Both the position numbers and the translations under genes were made by a program. A stretch of DNA of 64,000 nucleotides from Symsagittifera roscoffensis (lineage: Eukaryota; Xenacoelomorpha; Acoela; Convolutidae): the NCBI RefSeq assembly GCF_963678635.1, contig NC_087062.1, positions 62,001 to 126,000 of the forward strand. The letters run 5' to 3'. Below are positions 9,518 to 22,400 of the stretch, one piece after another; position 1 is the first letter of the stretch; each line of letters opens with the position of its first letter. A model generated the notes under the pieces. It saw only the letters and a list, made by a program, of their open reading frames with translations. It ran no database searches and was not told the origin of the DNA.

Positions 9518-12135
9518 AGATTTTAACATTTTAACACGTCCTTTTTCTAATTTTTTCCGAACAAAACACAAATCCATCTCCTTGCACAGGACCCCAGGAT
9601 TTATTAGTAACACATTATGATTTTGAAGAAAACGAACAAAAAACACTACACAAATATGCTATAAATCAAGTAACACAATAAGAAACAGAACCACAAGCTA
9701 TAGAAACTACAAATGTAATGGCAACATTATATTTAAAAGCCCGAGCAACGACAGTCACAGGATATAAATTTACAGCAAAATTTTCTGAAAAGAAAGTACA
9801 TTGTTCACAAGTTTCTATTGGAAATAAAAACCGACTTGATCACGAATCATTTTATCAAAGCAACATCGAAAGATTTTTACATCTCAACCCCGATATTGCA
9901 AAAATGAATTACTCAGATTGAACATAACTAAAAACAAGCACTCAGACAGGAAAATAGTCAATTTCTAAGTCTTATCCGATTCTGTACACCAAGCAGAACT
10001 TGAACGATATCAAGGAAACATTAAATTAGACGAAAATTACCCATATAGTGGCGCACACGGACGATGAACCTATGATATACACGATAAACATTGGATACTA
10101 CATATTGGAATAAATAATCCTTCAAATTGCAAGGCAGACACAAAAAAATAAAGGATATCAAGAAATAATGTTTTTTGATTGGAGAATACAACTTGAAAAA
10201 ATACAACTCACACGAGATTTTTCTGATAACACAATGATCTATCAAGGAATTAGATTACCGTGTAAAAACGATCAAAGTTATTGTGACCCCACAACTAGAA
10301 CCCATGCAACAATTGTTTGGTTTCCCGAAGATACATGCACAACATTTCAAGAAGCAAAAATACAAGCTCGAATGATAAAATTTCATGAAAAATACTTTAT
10401 CGAATCAATTCCATACGAACAAGTGAACCCATCTCAAAAACGAAGCAAAAAATTCAAAAATTCACACGATATAGGAAAAAAAGTAACACGTTTTCAAATC
10501 TATCAAGAAACAGTATTCGCTTGTAAATAAACAAACCCACTCTACAGAACACAAAATTCAGAAACACTTGTCGAATACGAAAAAGGTTTCGACATGAACA
10601 CTGGTAAAATTAAGTTTGACCCGTATGCAACAGGTCACTATAAAAACGAAGGCACATCCTACGTCCCAGTCAACTTCTATAAAAGTAATGGTCAACCTGG
10701 TGGAAAACTAACACCATCCGATAGTAAAAGTACAAGTTTACAAGAATTATCACTTATGAATAACACCTACTTTGGAAACATACAATACGATATTCTTTTA
10801 GACATGAAATTAGACTACACAATTAGTGGAATTTTTCAAGAAATGTCACTGTCTGAATATGAAACACTTCATCAACTGTGCGAATTAGAAAGAACACAAA
10901 TTTTACAATCACTTGCATTAGCAGTATTAAAAATACCCTACGCAGGATATTTATTATCAGGAAACAGATCAAATTTTCTTGAGTATGAAGGAAACATACT
11001 ATGGTTTTATACTTGCACTAAAAAAGTATCACCCTTATATGTTTTTGAAGATAAACGTTGTTATAAAAGAATCTACAATTTTACATGTTCTACAAAAATA
11101 TTCTTCAAAAATAAAGTACATTTTGTCGATACACTTTCAAGGCGAACAAATTTTTGGGAGACCGCAGTCCCATGTGGATCAGAAAACAGCCACAATGTCG
11201 TACAATTGAACCCTGACGATGATTAATACTATCTACTCACACCATATCCTACATTAATGCAACCACTAAAAAAAATTTTGCCAGAAAGCATCCGAGCTAT
11301 CGCTCGCAACCCAAACATTGATTTAAAATCAATTGGAATACACTCTAAGGAATACACTGGAATACAACATCACATAGAAGACAGCTATTTCAAGAATTAT
11401 TCACACAAATGGATACAATACAACGACAATCGATTGACCAAAATTTAAGAAAACTTGCCGAAACCGCAGGATTTGCAGATATTTATACACAAGACCACAG
11501 CGAACATGTTAAGGATATTAAAGATTACATATATTTAAACGGTGAAAAATACAGACCACAAGATTTTTCACCCATAAACATTTTTAGCTTTGTAATACTA
11601 AAAATTGAAATTCTTGCCTTTCTAGGATGACCCTATTACATCTTAGAGGATTGACTGTTTTATACGCAATGTTTAATATTATAGGATTTCTTTTCTCACT
11701 ATTAAAAGGAATCTATAACACATGTGCTATACACACAAGTAAACCGCCAAGCAAGCGTAACACGTATATTATTTGCAGTGTTTTTTGGAATATTTTCATC
11801 ATCAATAAATAAAATACTTTTAGACGCACAAATAAAAGAATATAACACAAAATTAGCCACAAGACCAAATACATATGACGAAGAACATAATAATGTAGAC
11901 ACAACACCTACAGCCTCACAAGTACCAGCCCTACCACAAAACCATCCATTATCATTAGTTCCCCGAAATTTCCGAAACTTAGCAATCACCAATAATCCAA
12001 ATTTCAGATCAAGTACAGCACAAAGCCCCATTCAACACATAACGACAAATCACTCACAAGATGATAATACCTATGAACAAATTATTGAACAACCTCATAC
12101 CACAACTTTTCAGTCTCAACATAATCTTTTTTTAG
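9505..12135 (+). pseudogene. Envelope-like glycoprotein gene, copy 2 (broken)
   Basis: Same architecture as copy 1: signal-like N-terminus, Cys-containing ectodomain readable in pieces (9718-9921, 10168-10530, 10594-11226, 11257-11448), a membrane-spanning segment at about 11655-11725, and a cytoplasmic tail read from 11724. The stop TAG is at 12133-12135, but an extra base in the preceding T-run puts the tail frame through it into ORF-C. It shares the stops at 10528 and 11224 with copy 1, showing that the damage predates the tandem duplication. Frame changes are concentrated near 9930-10160 and 11440-11730. Confidence 0.6.
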
Positions 12136-12141
12136 CCCACG

Positions 12142-13953
12142 ATGAGCCGACAAATTGGAGCCCTCCATCGCTCAAATTCCCACCCAGCCAACCTCCAAAA
12201 TCCCATTCCAGTTATTCCACTTTTCGCTTTCCCACCACCCGATTTCCCAGTTATTATTACACCATCAAGCGTGAATTCAGACACTAACTCAGATATTTCA
12301 GTTTTTCATACCAGCTCACAATTTAATAACTCCGATATAGAAACTGCCGACGAATTCGCAGATTCCGAACCACCCCCTTCTACCCATACCCAGACCAACC
12401 CCTCATTTTTTTCACAACCCCCCTTTCTCTCCATCCAAACCAGTCATCCACTCGCATCCCTTTCCACTCCCTCTTATGCTTCCCAAGTAACCCCAACCTA
12501 TTCCCCATTCACTTCTGAAAGATCAAATAATAAATCCCCAGATACTGTCCAAATCTCCGAAGAGCTCGATAGTTTTCCTTCATTACAACAACAATTAACA
12601 TACCCCACACTCTTAACATCCACCAATTATCATCCACAGCAACATCATCAAATCCATCAAAGCCTACACCGCTATCAGATTACACCCCATCATTAGCTCA
12701 ATCATACACATCTACTGAAACATCCACTAGCACTAACCGAGCTTACCGCACTTTTAAACAAAAATTCCCAAATCACCCATTCACAACCAAACCCGGAACA
12801 GCCAAAGAGTGTATCAACCACCCAGAACACACAAATACAAAGAACTTCCTTCAATTAACCTTACCCTCGTTTCCACAATACATTTTAAATACAACTACCA
12901 CCACTACTAATGACACAAGAAACTTTGTTGATGAGCAAGTTTTAATGCCAACTTTTCATTGGAAAGCGTATTACCACTATACTAACCCTCTTTCTATACC
13001 ACTCACTAATACACATGAAGTTAAGGAAAGAAGCAAAAATATACTGTATAGACTCACAACACTACTAACACCTCGACATTTTACATATGTTGGATTTTTA
13101 AAAATTCTAAAAACACTCGCCGCACCCCGAGCTAACGAATTCCCATCGAATACTACGACCACAACATCATACGCCCTAACCAAGATCACTTTTTAGATGA
13201 AGACCGTTTTGCAAACCCAAAACTAACCGAAAATTTTTTTAATTAAAACACCATACCTTTTTACATTTAATTTTTTCGATAAAAAGCACGACCACATAGC
13301 TTCTGAAACTGTAATTGACATCCAAGCATATGAAAGCTTCTATGATATATTTCAGTTATTTTCACTAACCTTTCACTTTCTTTCACCACAGGAACGCGAT
13401 TTGCACTGTTCCCATGACATAGTGTTACGCACTAAGCAAACACATACTTACACATATTATCGTTTTATACAAATGTATTTTGACTTACACGCACCATCAC
13501 GACAACCCCACCATCGTTTTCAGTATATTAACTCAAAATACACATCACCATTTTTTCTTAAATTTACCTATTGCATCAAAAATACTAACCTCCACGGCAT
13601 CCTCCGTAACTACGACCCCATTACCCAAATGTATATAATCTGTCCCCTCACGAAGATCTTCAAGGATGAAGAATCAAGACACTTCATTATCCCGCATGAG
13701 TTCATCCAACTTATTGAAATTCCCATACTAGAGTTCATTCATAATACTAAATATAATCACAAAACTTACAATCTAATACAAAACACATCTCATGAGTTCG
13801 CAGTAGGCACCGAAGAACTAAACACCATCAAAGCACTTCAATTGCTTTGGCCACTGCTACAAACTAAAAACGTCAGTCGCATACTAGCCAAAATTTAACA
13901 ACATCCCATTTGATTCACGCAATCTTCCCCCATGGCTTTTTCCCGATGACTAA
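12142..13953 (+). pseudogene. ORF-C, copy 2 (start preserved)
   Basis: This copy keeps the ATG at 12142, six bases after the envelope stop, and reads 184 codons openly through the Ser/Pro/Thr/Gln-rich N-terminal region (12142-12696). The middle domain (12945-13196) and C-terminal domain (13401-13898) are readable in separate frames as in copy 1. The start is supported by the third copy, which has an ATG at the same place (47286) followed by the same SRQIG..HRSNSHPANLQ-type sequence. The stop TAA at 13951-13953 abuts the intron. No known domain recognised. Confidence 0.58.
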
Positions 13954-13954
13954 G

Positions 13955-14035
13955 GTACGTATAATCAAAATCAATTTAACTAATAAATTGGAATTGTACT
14001 AACCATTTTTATAAATGTTCAAATTCTCTTTTTAG
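13955..14035 (+). other. Spliceosomal-type intron at the end of ORF-C, copy 2
   Basis: 81 nt with the same GTACGTATAA donor, TACTAAC branch-like motif and TTTTTAG acceptor as copy 1. Confidence 0.7.
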
Positions 14036-15607
14036 TCTCCTTACCACCATCATCTACAAAAACAGAAAAAGAAGAATAAAAATAGAAACTTGCTAAATAA
14101 GAATACAAAACTAGTAATCTCTTTTGCTAAAACTTATTTGCTAAAATTATTTTGCTCTATTAAATTTTTCGCACTAAATAATGTAGTAAAATTAAACCCC
14201 AATGTAGTAATTTCATTTATAAATTAATTCCCCAAGAAGCAGTAAAATTAAAACAAGATAAAAATTTATCATTTAAAATTTCCCCAAATATAGTGACTTT
14301 CAAATTTCAAGCAATAAATTCATGAAATGAAAAAGCAGTACTAAATTTTTCAATGTTTTCATTCATTCGCACAAGAATTCTATCCATAATCGCACAGCTC
14401 ACCCACGAAGTTTTGTTTGAAATAAGTATTTTATGTTTCAAGTTTTCACTAACAATAACTCAAACATGCGATAACAAGTTTCGAGCTTTTGCTTAACCCG
14501 GTTGGAATGGAATTATAGACTACACTAAACTAACCAATGCAGCGAACTAAATACCATAACTCATAAAAATAACAGCATGACTAAGAAAAAAAAACCAATG
14601 GTACCCAAACCGAATTAAACGAGTTTAAAACTGGATAATTTATTCTTTTGAAGACTATTACAAAGTCTAAGAAAGAAATAGAAAAACACAAAAAAGTCGT
14701 AAGACAAACCCAAACCAAAAACAATTTGATTTTTGAAAAAAGGACACAACCAAAAGTAACATAAGAAAGACCAGAAAAAACCAACATAAAATGTTATCAC
14801 ATAACAGGACCCCTCAAAGAAACAGCACGAAATCATACTCCCACTCCTGGCCTAACCCACCAGAGAGGACGTCCTGAGCATGCTTATAGCCGGCCTAACC
14901 CACCGCGCTACACCCATGCTTTGTCACCGCACTTCAATTTTTAATAAAAGGTACTCAAGGGTGAGTAACTCTTCAAAATAACTGAACTAAATTAAAAACG
15001 TTTTTGCGAAAACAACTAACTAAAATCATGACTAAAAACCAAATTAACAAAAATCTATAAAATAAAAATCATAATATGCAGTATATAGATCATACACAAC
15101 AACAAAGACGACCATCCTAAGACTAGACGATCCCATCACAATTTGAACAAAAACTGGCTAATAGACAACCGACATACCGTCCACAATCGCGACTCAAAGG
15201 ATTTCAAGTACGACTTGACTTCGCAGAAAAGGACTTCATTGAACCTGACCAATGACCACCTCGATGTTCAAGTATACGTACAGATCCGGGTTACAAGGCA
15301 TCCCTTCCAAGTACGAATTTCACGCCCTTCCCAAACGAGGCTGAACACAAGACAGTCCTCCACTAATACAGAAAAACCTGACATAGCAAACCATTTTGAA
15401 ATCGGATTGATTTTATTGGGGATCGCATTCGTTGTCAAATGACAAGACGATAACATCATGTCCATAATTCCAGCGTTCTGGAACGTTCCTCTTCAAGGAG
15501 AAACCGGACAAGAAAAATGATGTTCGCCAAATGCCAACGTTCATCATCCATCCTTCAATTGCAGAAGAAAAAGATAAAACTCAAAAACTCTGTAAACCCC
15601 GGATGGG
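14036..15607 (+). other. 3' tail of the element, copy 2
   Basis: Matches 6058-7575, then continues past the duplication boundary (15556) through an A/G-rich stretch and the GGATGGG that precedes the LTR. The open frame here is longer (15143-15442, 99 codons) but starts in a region not open in the other copies. GGATGGG is a possible short, interrupted polypurine tract for plus-strand priming; the purine-rich run about 40 nt upstream is the alternative. Confidence 0.5.
14837..14929 (+). promoter_or_regulatory. Conserved block with repeated GGCCTAACCCACC, copy 2
   Basis: Same block as 6859-6950, with both 13-mers and the AGGACGTCCT palindrome intact. The central GAGCGCTC palindrome is changed to GAGCATGCTTA, which is itself nearly palindromic; copy 3 has GAGCATGCTC, so the self-complementary core is kept although its bases differ. 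Confidence 0.45.
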
Positions 15608-16012
15608 TGGAACCTGATCTAAACTATATTTTGTTGTTTCATATAAATTAGATATTTTACCACTGTAAAATATTTCATATTAACCAATCATAATCCATGT
15701 AACTAACGACCCACGTATTTGTAAGTGCTGAAATTACTTGTAATTTCAGCACCAGAGAGATTTGAATTTAACTTGGAAATTAATTATCTTTCCTCGATGA
15801 GCCGCAATAAAACCAGTATACTCTAGATCTATTGAGCCTAGCAGAGACTAGTTAAACACCCTGAGACTAGTAGATATAAGAGTAAGATTAGGATCGGTAT
15901 TAGACTAAGAAGTTGAACGAATCTATCCGGCCGAAAATAAGATAGCGTGACGAGCAGACGGTGTACCCTATCCGAAATTACTCTATGAGTTTTTCACCTC
16001 AAATTTAACTCA
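15608..16012 (+). repeat. LTR-A (3' LTR of the duplicated element)
   Basis: About 405 bp aligned to four other LTRs in the window. It begins TGGAACCTGATC and contains the family signatures: TTTGTAAGTGCTGAAATTAC, CTCTAGATCTATTGAGCC, AAGATAGCGTGACGA, and the ACTCTATGAGTT near the end. The last 20 bp diverge from the other copies, so the exact 3' end (ACTCA at 16008-16012) is uncertain. No target-site duplication can be checked because the 5' end is off the window. Confidence 0.8.
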
Positions 16013-17450
16013 TATCTTTTGTGAAAGACATCAGGAAGACAGTTCAGGTCGTTTTTTACGCATAGTAAGTGTGAGACCGTCCAACCTTTGGTGCTTTGAG
16101 TAACCAAGGTCTTTGTCACTTGTGTTCGGTTGCATACACAACCCAAAATTTTTCAGAAAATAAATTTACGAACAAAAAAAACAACTTTTTGGTTCATACA
16201 ATTTTCTATACGTATGGAGTTGTATGAAATTGTATGAAAAGAAATTTCCCGTTTATGAGAATTGTAGGATAAGCATTTTTGGTCAACCCGGGATGAAAAA
16301 CGCTTTCAACCGTGTTTTATTTTTCAACCTTCCTAAACATCATTTGGAGGATTGAATTCTATGAAAACGCCAATAAATAATGAAGAAAGATCCCGAAATT
16401 CCAAAATTCTTCAATAAATTTTTCAAATTAATCATATTTCACAAGTTTATAGGAAAATGTTTTGCTTGAAGTCCCTAATTTTACAATTCGGCTTGAAGTC
16501 CCGTCGGCTTGATGTCCGGCTCACCGAAGTTGCACCTATTTAATCTCAAGCTGAACAAACAGTTTTGAACTCAAAAAACAGGAAAATGCATTAACAATAG
16601 CAAACGATTGGTTGGATTTAACCAACTGAATTTGAACTATGATAAAATTAAAACAGCTAGTTTCACAAAGGAGAATGTGAAATTCAACCGTAAAGGAAAT
16701 CAACAGAAAACAAAAGTTGAGGAGAACAAACAAATGGGCCAGCTTTAACAACCTTACATTTAAAATTTAATTGAATATGGCGTATCACTAAAGAGTCTAT
16801 ATTTATTTCGAAACTTGACAAGCATCGTTTTATAAGAAGCAGATGAACTAGGACGTTTTTTTTTCAAGAAATAAGTTCAATCTGTTTGTTTATTGCAGTA
16901 AAACGTGAAACTAATTTTGTAAAAGAGTTTGATTTAATCGAGCTGTTAAAAATTCCTGATGGGATTTTCTCTATAAAAAGATATCACACCCGATAAAATA
17001 CTCAACTTACGGAATCATATAAAAACAGGACTTTTATGTAACCCGCAAGAAAAAAGCCATAGGATTTTCAGTTTTAAACTTTTCAAAAAATGTTCGAAAA
17101 TTTTGGCGACCTTTTTTTAGGTCGACCAAATTGATTTTCCGAGCAATCCTAAGGCACTAAAAAGACGCTGTCCCAATTTTCTGCGCCGCAGGCAAAAAAA
17201 TGCCCGTTTTTGGGCACTTTTTAAAAAAATTTGACAAAAACAAAAAAAAATGCTTTTTTTGGCGCGCGCTTCCCCTCAAAATGAGTATATATTGGCGCTG
17301 AAGGCGCATTTAAAAAAATTTTAGGGTCAATCTGCCGAAAATGGATTTCTTAAAAAGTACCAAGGGGGGACCCTTTGGGTCGGCAGGTGGTCGAATGCCT
17401 GAGAACCCCCCCTCCCAAAATCCGCCCCTGAAGGAAGACAACATATATTG
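16013..17450. other. Intergenic, low-complexity DNA between two LTR elements
   Basis: No convincing gene. AT-rich, with oligo-A/T runs. A hairpin-like TGCCCGTTTTTGGGCA is at about 17200, and GC-rich patches (GGCGCGCGC, GGCGCTGAAGGCGC) lie at 17255-17310. The short frame at 17341-17526 runs into the LTR and is not believable as a gene. The 17090-17340 stretch looks like a decayed repeat, but I cannot name it. Confidence 0.5.
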
Positions 17451-17829
17451 TGGAACCAGATCCAAACTAAAATTTGTTATTGGTTATAATTTCGAAGTTT
17501 TATCCCTAAAAAATATTAAAGACTAACCAATCATACTCCATCAAACTAACAACCCACTTATTTGTAAGTGCTGAGATTACTTGTAACTTCAGCACCAGAG
17601 AGATTTGATTTCAACTTACAACTTGGTTGCTTTCTCCAAGAGACCAAATCGTAACAAAACCAGTGTACTCTAGATCTATTGAGACTAAAAGATATAAGAG
17701 TAAGATTAAGATCGGTATTAGACTAAGAAATTGCACGAATATATCCGGCCCAAAACAAGATAGCGTGACGAGCAGACGGTGTACCCTTTCCGAAATTACT
17801 CTATGAGTTAGACTATCCATCCCAACTCA
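17451..17829 (+). repeat. LTR-B (5' LTR of element B)
   Basis: About 379 bp, from TGGAACCAGATCC to CCAACTCA, so it has canonical TG...CA ends. It lacks a stretch of about 25 bp present in the others around the GAGACTAG direct repeat. It is followed after two bases by the primer-binding site. Confidence 0.85.
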
Positions 17830-17831
17830 TC

Positions 17832-17854
17832 TGGTGCGACCAAAAGTCTCGAAC
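17832..17854 (+). promoter_or_regulatory. tRNA primer-binding site of element B
   Basis: TGGTGCGACC begins 2 nt after the LTR, as expected for a PBS pairing with a tRNA 3' CCA end. The complement continues to GTTCGAGAC, which resembles the universal T-arm GTTCGA, so pairing may extend into the T-loop. The spacing from T-arm to CCA is one base short of a standard tRNA. The matching sites at 34715 and 35803 keep the first 10-12 bases but not the T-arm part. The tRNA itself is not identified. Confidence 0.65.
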
Positions 17855-17952
17855 AAGACCTTAAAAAACAAATTAGCTCAGAACTAACAAAATAGATTAG
17901 AATTAAACAAAAAACATTTTCAAAAAGGTTACATGACAATAATTTAATTGAA

Positions 17953-18228
17953 ATGTCTCTACGAATCAATAGATCAGAGCCGCTATTCCGAACAATACGA
18001 GAACTACCCGGTATTGGAAGAAGACCTCGGACAGGAGAAGACAAACGACTACAAAGGCATTTACCATTAAGTTTCATGACAGTACGGCAAAAGCCATCAC
18101 AGACTTCTATCATTATCGAATTTATTAGCATTAAATTTAGATTTTCATTTACAAACATAGTTTCTTTGAAGAAGAGTCTTCAAGGATCATTACAGGCGCT
18201 AAACTTATTATTATTCAACAACAACTGA
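17953..18228 (+). CDS. Arg-rich leader ORF, element B
   Basis: Short frame in the 5' leader between PBS and gag. The first 46 or so codons (MSLRINRSEPLFR..., with RR.RT, KR.Q) are rich in Arg and aligned without gaps or stops in three leader copies (17953, 34832, 35920). They differ by several synonymous and some amino-acid changes. After about residue 48 the frames diverge. It could be a small RNA-binding or export peptide, a translated upstream ORF, or the first exon of a spliced mRNA for a downstream gene. No known family recognised; coding status is inferred only from the shared open frame. Confidence 0.4.
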   Translation: MSLRINRSEPLFRTIRELPGIGRRPRTGEDKRLQRHLPLSFMTVRQKPSQTSIIIEFISIKFRFSFTNIVSLKKSLQGSLQALNLLLFNNN

Positions 18229-19022
18229 TAGAAACATCTCTAGTTGTTCTCTTTAAAACTGTAGTAAGTTTAGAAGATATCTGAAAAAAATATTTATTGA
18301 ATATAAAGTTATAAAAATTAGTTAGTATGAATACAAATTGTTTGTATATATAAACCATCTCTTCATCCCCAGCGTCATCACGTAAACATAACAGCGAATT
18401 ATGAATCCACTAACATCATCAAAAACTAAAGTTTTCGATCAATTAAACTTTAAATTATTTATAAAGGCCTATCCTAAGTCTTATTTTTGACAAAATTAAA
18501 CTTCCTTAAATTAGAAAGATCATCAAGGTTTTCCTTGGATCTTTGATTTACTTTTATCTCATAAATTTCAATTTATTAATTTTATATCCTGATCATCGAG
18601 GCTTATCCTTGGATCAAATAGAACAATTTTGTTCTCCCCCTCTCATAAAGTGTCTAACGACATCAAGCGTCGATTCACTACCCAAGCCTTCCTCAAGACC
18701 CAGGACTAAAAGAAATTTTTCAAACAAACTAACCATGCTAATTAGGATAAACAGTGAAGAACTTCGGTTAATCATCCTTAACTTGATACCCCCTCTTACC
18801 TGACGCAGGATAAAACCTAAACTTAGTAAGTTTAAAATAGTATCTAACGACTTAGACTAGCCACGAGAATGTAAAAATCATTCTCCGGAATCGATATATG
18901 CTTTTCTCTCCAACCCTGAATACATGACCCAAGTTAGGCTAACCACAAAAATTCGTGAGGACTAACCGCTTAGGACATCAAAAATTGCTAACCAAGATAT
19001 TGCATTCATCACTCTAAACCTT
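18229..19022 (+). other. Untranslated leader of element B
   Basis: About 800 bp aligned with 36127-37091. It contains conserved strings such as GATCATC.AGGCTTA, TTTTGTTCTCCCC, AGTGTCTAACGAC and CTCTCCAACCCTGAATA. The frame at 18543-18803 is not preserved in the other copy. Packaging and dimerisation signals would be expected here, but none is identified. Confidence 0.5.
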
Positions 19023-19145
19023 ATGTCACTAGACAATTCAGGAAATAAACAAACAAACGTATTACACAATTGTGAAATAAACAACGAAAAATATGATCTC
19101 TTAATCACTCCACACAAATATTCGAACACAACGACAAACAATTAA
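19023..19145 (+). pseudogene. Pre-gag small basic ORF, element B
   Basis: 41-codon remnant (MSLDNSGNKQTN..., HNCEINNEKYDLLITPHK) matching the first part of the 84-codon frame at 37092-37346 in the other element. A TAA at 19143 truncates it. Further basic and Ser-rich sequence in a shifted frame follows up to the gag start and corresponds to that of the other copy. Unknown function. Confidence 0.35.
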
Positions 19146-19449
19146 GAGGAAAGTTTTAAGCAAACAAAGACATATTACACGAAAAAGAATTTCGAAACGA
19201 AGAAACGCAGTCTCCGAATCAGAAACCAGTAATTTAGAAGAACTTTACAAGCTATAAGTCTCCGTAAATAAAACATACAAAACATTGATCAATTACATTT
19301 TTCTGACTCAGAAACAACGTCACAAGCATCAATACAAAGAAAGCGAAAAAGAAAAAAGACATACAAAAACAAACCAGTACGTCTATACAATTGGAATCAA
19401 CCAAAAAAACACATTGAACATTACGCATTAACAGTCATAAAACACAAAC

Positions 19450-22400
19450 ATGAATCAAAATGAAGAAAGTCAAGACGAAAACTCCGTTCTTCCATTCGTT
19501 ATCAACTCACTCACTGATGATAGAGGACAAACACTATTTTGTCAAAATTTAATCGCAAATTTGTTCGAAAGAGAAAACAAACCATTTACAACAGATTTTC
19601 TAGAAGTAAAATCCAAAAGACAAATTGTTGATCACCATTTAAAAGGAATTTGTTTTTAGCACAACAGTACCAAATCTATACCATAGAAATCACTTCACCA
19701 AACAAGTCTCATGGTAAATAACTACTTTAAACAGACGACGTATTTAGAAAATTCAAAAGTGTTCGTAGAATACATAAAAAAACATACAACACCAAAATTC
19801 AAAGAGAGCGAATTTAAAATTTACAAACGATGTATTTTCAATAAAACACAGTTCTCTATCTATACTAGAAAGAACAGAATGTCAAGAAGCGTCACCAGTT
19901 CAAACATCTAGACTTACAACTATAAAAAAATGAAATTGCAGTATTTTCCGAATTTTTAACACAACGTGAAAATTTATCAAGCAACGAAGTTTCGCAAAAT
20001 GTTGAACACGATTCTCAAAAAATCTTAGCATGGTTTATTATTGATTATTTCACTATTTCACACATAAAATTGATTTAATTTCACGAGCGAGAAAAAATTT
20101 TAATACAACCTATGAAATACAACCTATGAAACTGTTTTTGCAGAACAATCAGATTATGTTTGGGACCCTGAATGGTCTCATCCGCTACCTCTGAACATAC
20201 CAATAGATATTTCAAGTCACACAATTAGCACAATTCCTATTTATTGAGAATATATCAAAAAATATCTAATCACAATAGTCGCAACACCTTTGAACTATCA
20301 CTCATTTCTACCCAATAGACTAGGAACTAATAGTTTAAACTCAATCCATATGCAACAACAAATTATTTCAAGACCCAAAAATCCAACATTACCACAAGTA
20401 ACATTACAATCCACGGTTAGATCATCCGTTGCTCCCAGATATTCACATATGGATTATCAAACATATAGAACAATAACAGAAGCAACACATAAGCGAAAAA
20501 CATTCACTAGAAATAAATTTGCAGAACATAATAATATCTATGTAGATAGACCACAAACAACTCAACCCTCTCGTACAAATACACATTATCACTTATTGTC
20601 ACAAAGACGAAATTTTCAGCAACCATCATCAAACTCGGTAAATTTCCATGACTACCCACAAATTTTACAAGACAAAAGTGAAAACTATCCATTTTTTCAA
20701 CAAAAGAAAAAAATATACAACAAAAAAGAAAGACATCAGACACCTTGTTATGCACCTAAATATTTATCATCAGATGATGATCAACCAGATGTTTTTGCAC
20801 CATATACACAGGAACACCATATGCGACAACCTCGACCAAATCTAGCATCTCAAAATAAAATTTTTTGTTCACAAATCCCAGCTAGTACACAATCTCATCA
20901 ACCGTTGCAACTGCAAAACCCAGTTAGTACACAATCTTATCAACCAATTCAGGTTCAAACTCCTGACAATAGACATTCTTATCAACCAACGCAAACGCAA
21001 AATGAATTCCCGCTACCATATTACTTACAGCAACATGAAATAACAAAAAAGTCATCCTACAAATTTTTCGAAAATGCCAAATGCCGCAGAATCATCACAT
21101 GACTATGAATCCATACCTAATGGTTGTTACATCAATAACATCAAACAAGCCATTAATGGTATTTACAGGCACAGATCCAAATATTCTGTAAAAGATTATT
21201 TAAGTGCAGTCACAGCAAATTTAATCTTAATTATACGCCCTGAACCAATAAAAATACCACTTCACCAAACTTGGATATATAGATGCACAGCGTTAAAAGA
21301 GACCATACTTGATGGCGCAGCTCAAAAATGCTTTTCATTTTAACCTATAAATATAAAATCAGATTGGAAAAATTTCACACAAGAAATCTCAAAAAACGTT
21401 TGATTCTGAAAGGAACAAACAACATCAAAGAGATTTATGCAAAGAAATTCGTAGACTACAAAACGAAACAATCAAACAAGTAGCAAAAAGGATCAAAAAA
21501 TTAGTCTAAAAAACTTATTCACTCAACGCTCATGATTATAAAAACCCAAAATTGACAGAGATTTTAATGATGACTCTAACCTTTCAATTTAAAAAAAATA
21601 GCAATCAAAAAGATAGCATCACATCCTTCCTCAATTCGAGAACCAAATTTGAATTTCAGGAAACTAAATGATAAATTAGCGCAAGCAGAAATCACTATGA
21701 AACTAGAAGAAGCAGAAAATCTCAAATTACAATATGTCAATAATATCCAAACCACTACAACACAAATAAATAATATACATAATTCAGATGTAGATTTATC
21801 CGAAAAAAATCACTGAAATTTTAATTATATACGAGAAAAACCCAAAATTTTAAAGGTGAACCATTATCAAAAATGGTGTAACTATTGTAGAAGATACGGA
21901 CACAAAATTGCTAAATGTCGACAAAAACGACAAAACAACCAAATTAAACCACAGAAATACAAAATATCAAACAAATAATTTTGTCAGTACAAAAAAAAAA
22001 GATCAAAATTTACCAAATAAAAACATTCACAGTAATAAAAGTTCTGAAAAACCACTTCCCAGCTATTCAAGAAACCAATTACCTTATAACTCTAATTACA
22101 GAGGCATATCACCAGAACAAAGAAATTCACCAATTTTCTCACAAAATTGATACAGGCGATCAAATAGTCGAAATGATCAGCAATGAAATAACTATTCACG
22201 ATCAAATTCGAACAGACCAGAGCATTAAAACCAGTTCCCACACACAAACACACACACACTAGAATTTAGACACTTTTCAAATGATAGATCAAGAAATTTA
22301 TTGTACAATAGACATAGAAATTATTCCAACAATAGGAGTAGAAGCTACTCAAACAGTCGAAATCAATGATATCAAAACAAACGATCGAGAGATTATTCAA

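Larger units (their letters stand above)
7576..15556 (+). repeat. Tandem unit 2 of the post-pol module
   Basis: Full-length unit of about 7.98 kb. Its first 360 bases (7576-7936) match the stretch after pol in the 3' complete element (42839-43190), and its end continues through a short polypurine-containing stretch into an LTR at 15608. The junction with unit 1 is sharp: the sequence before it corresponds to about 50276 of the complete element and the sequence after it to about 42839. The duplicated piece is therefore almost exactly everything between pol and the 3' LTR. Confidence 0.93.

Noticed and set aside
17341-17526. 61-codon plus-strand frame ending inside LTR-B
   Set aside because: Runs across the LTR boundary and a poly-C/poly-G patch; no relatives among the other LTR flanks.
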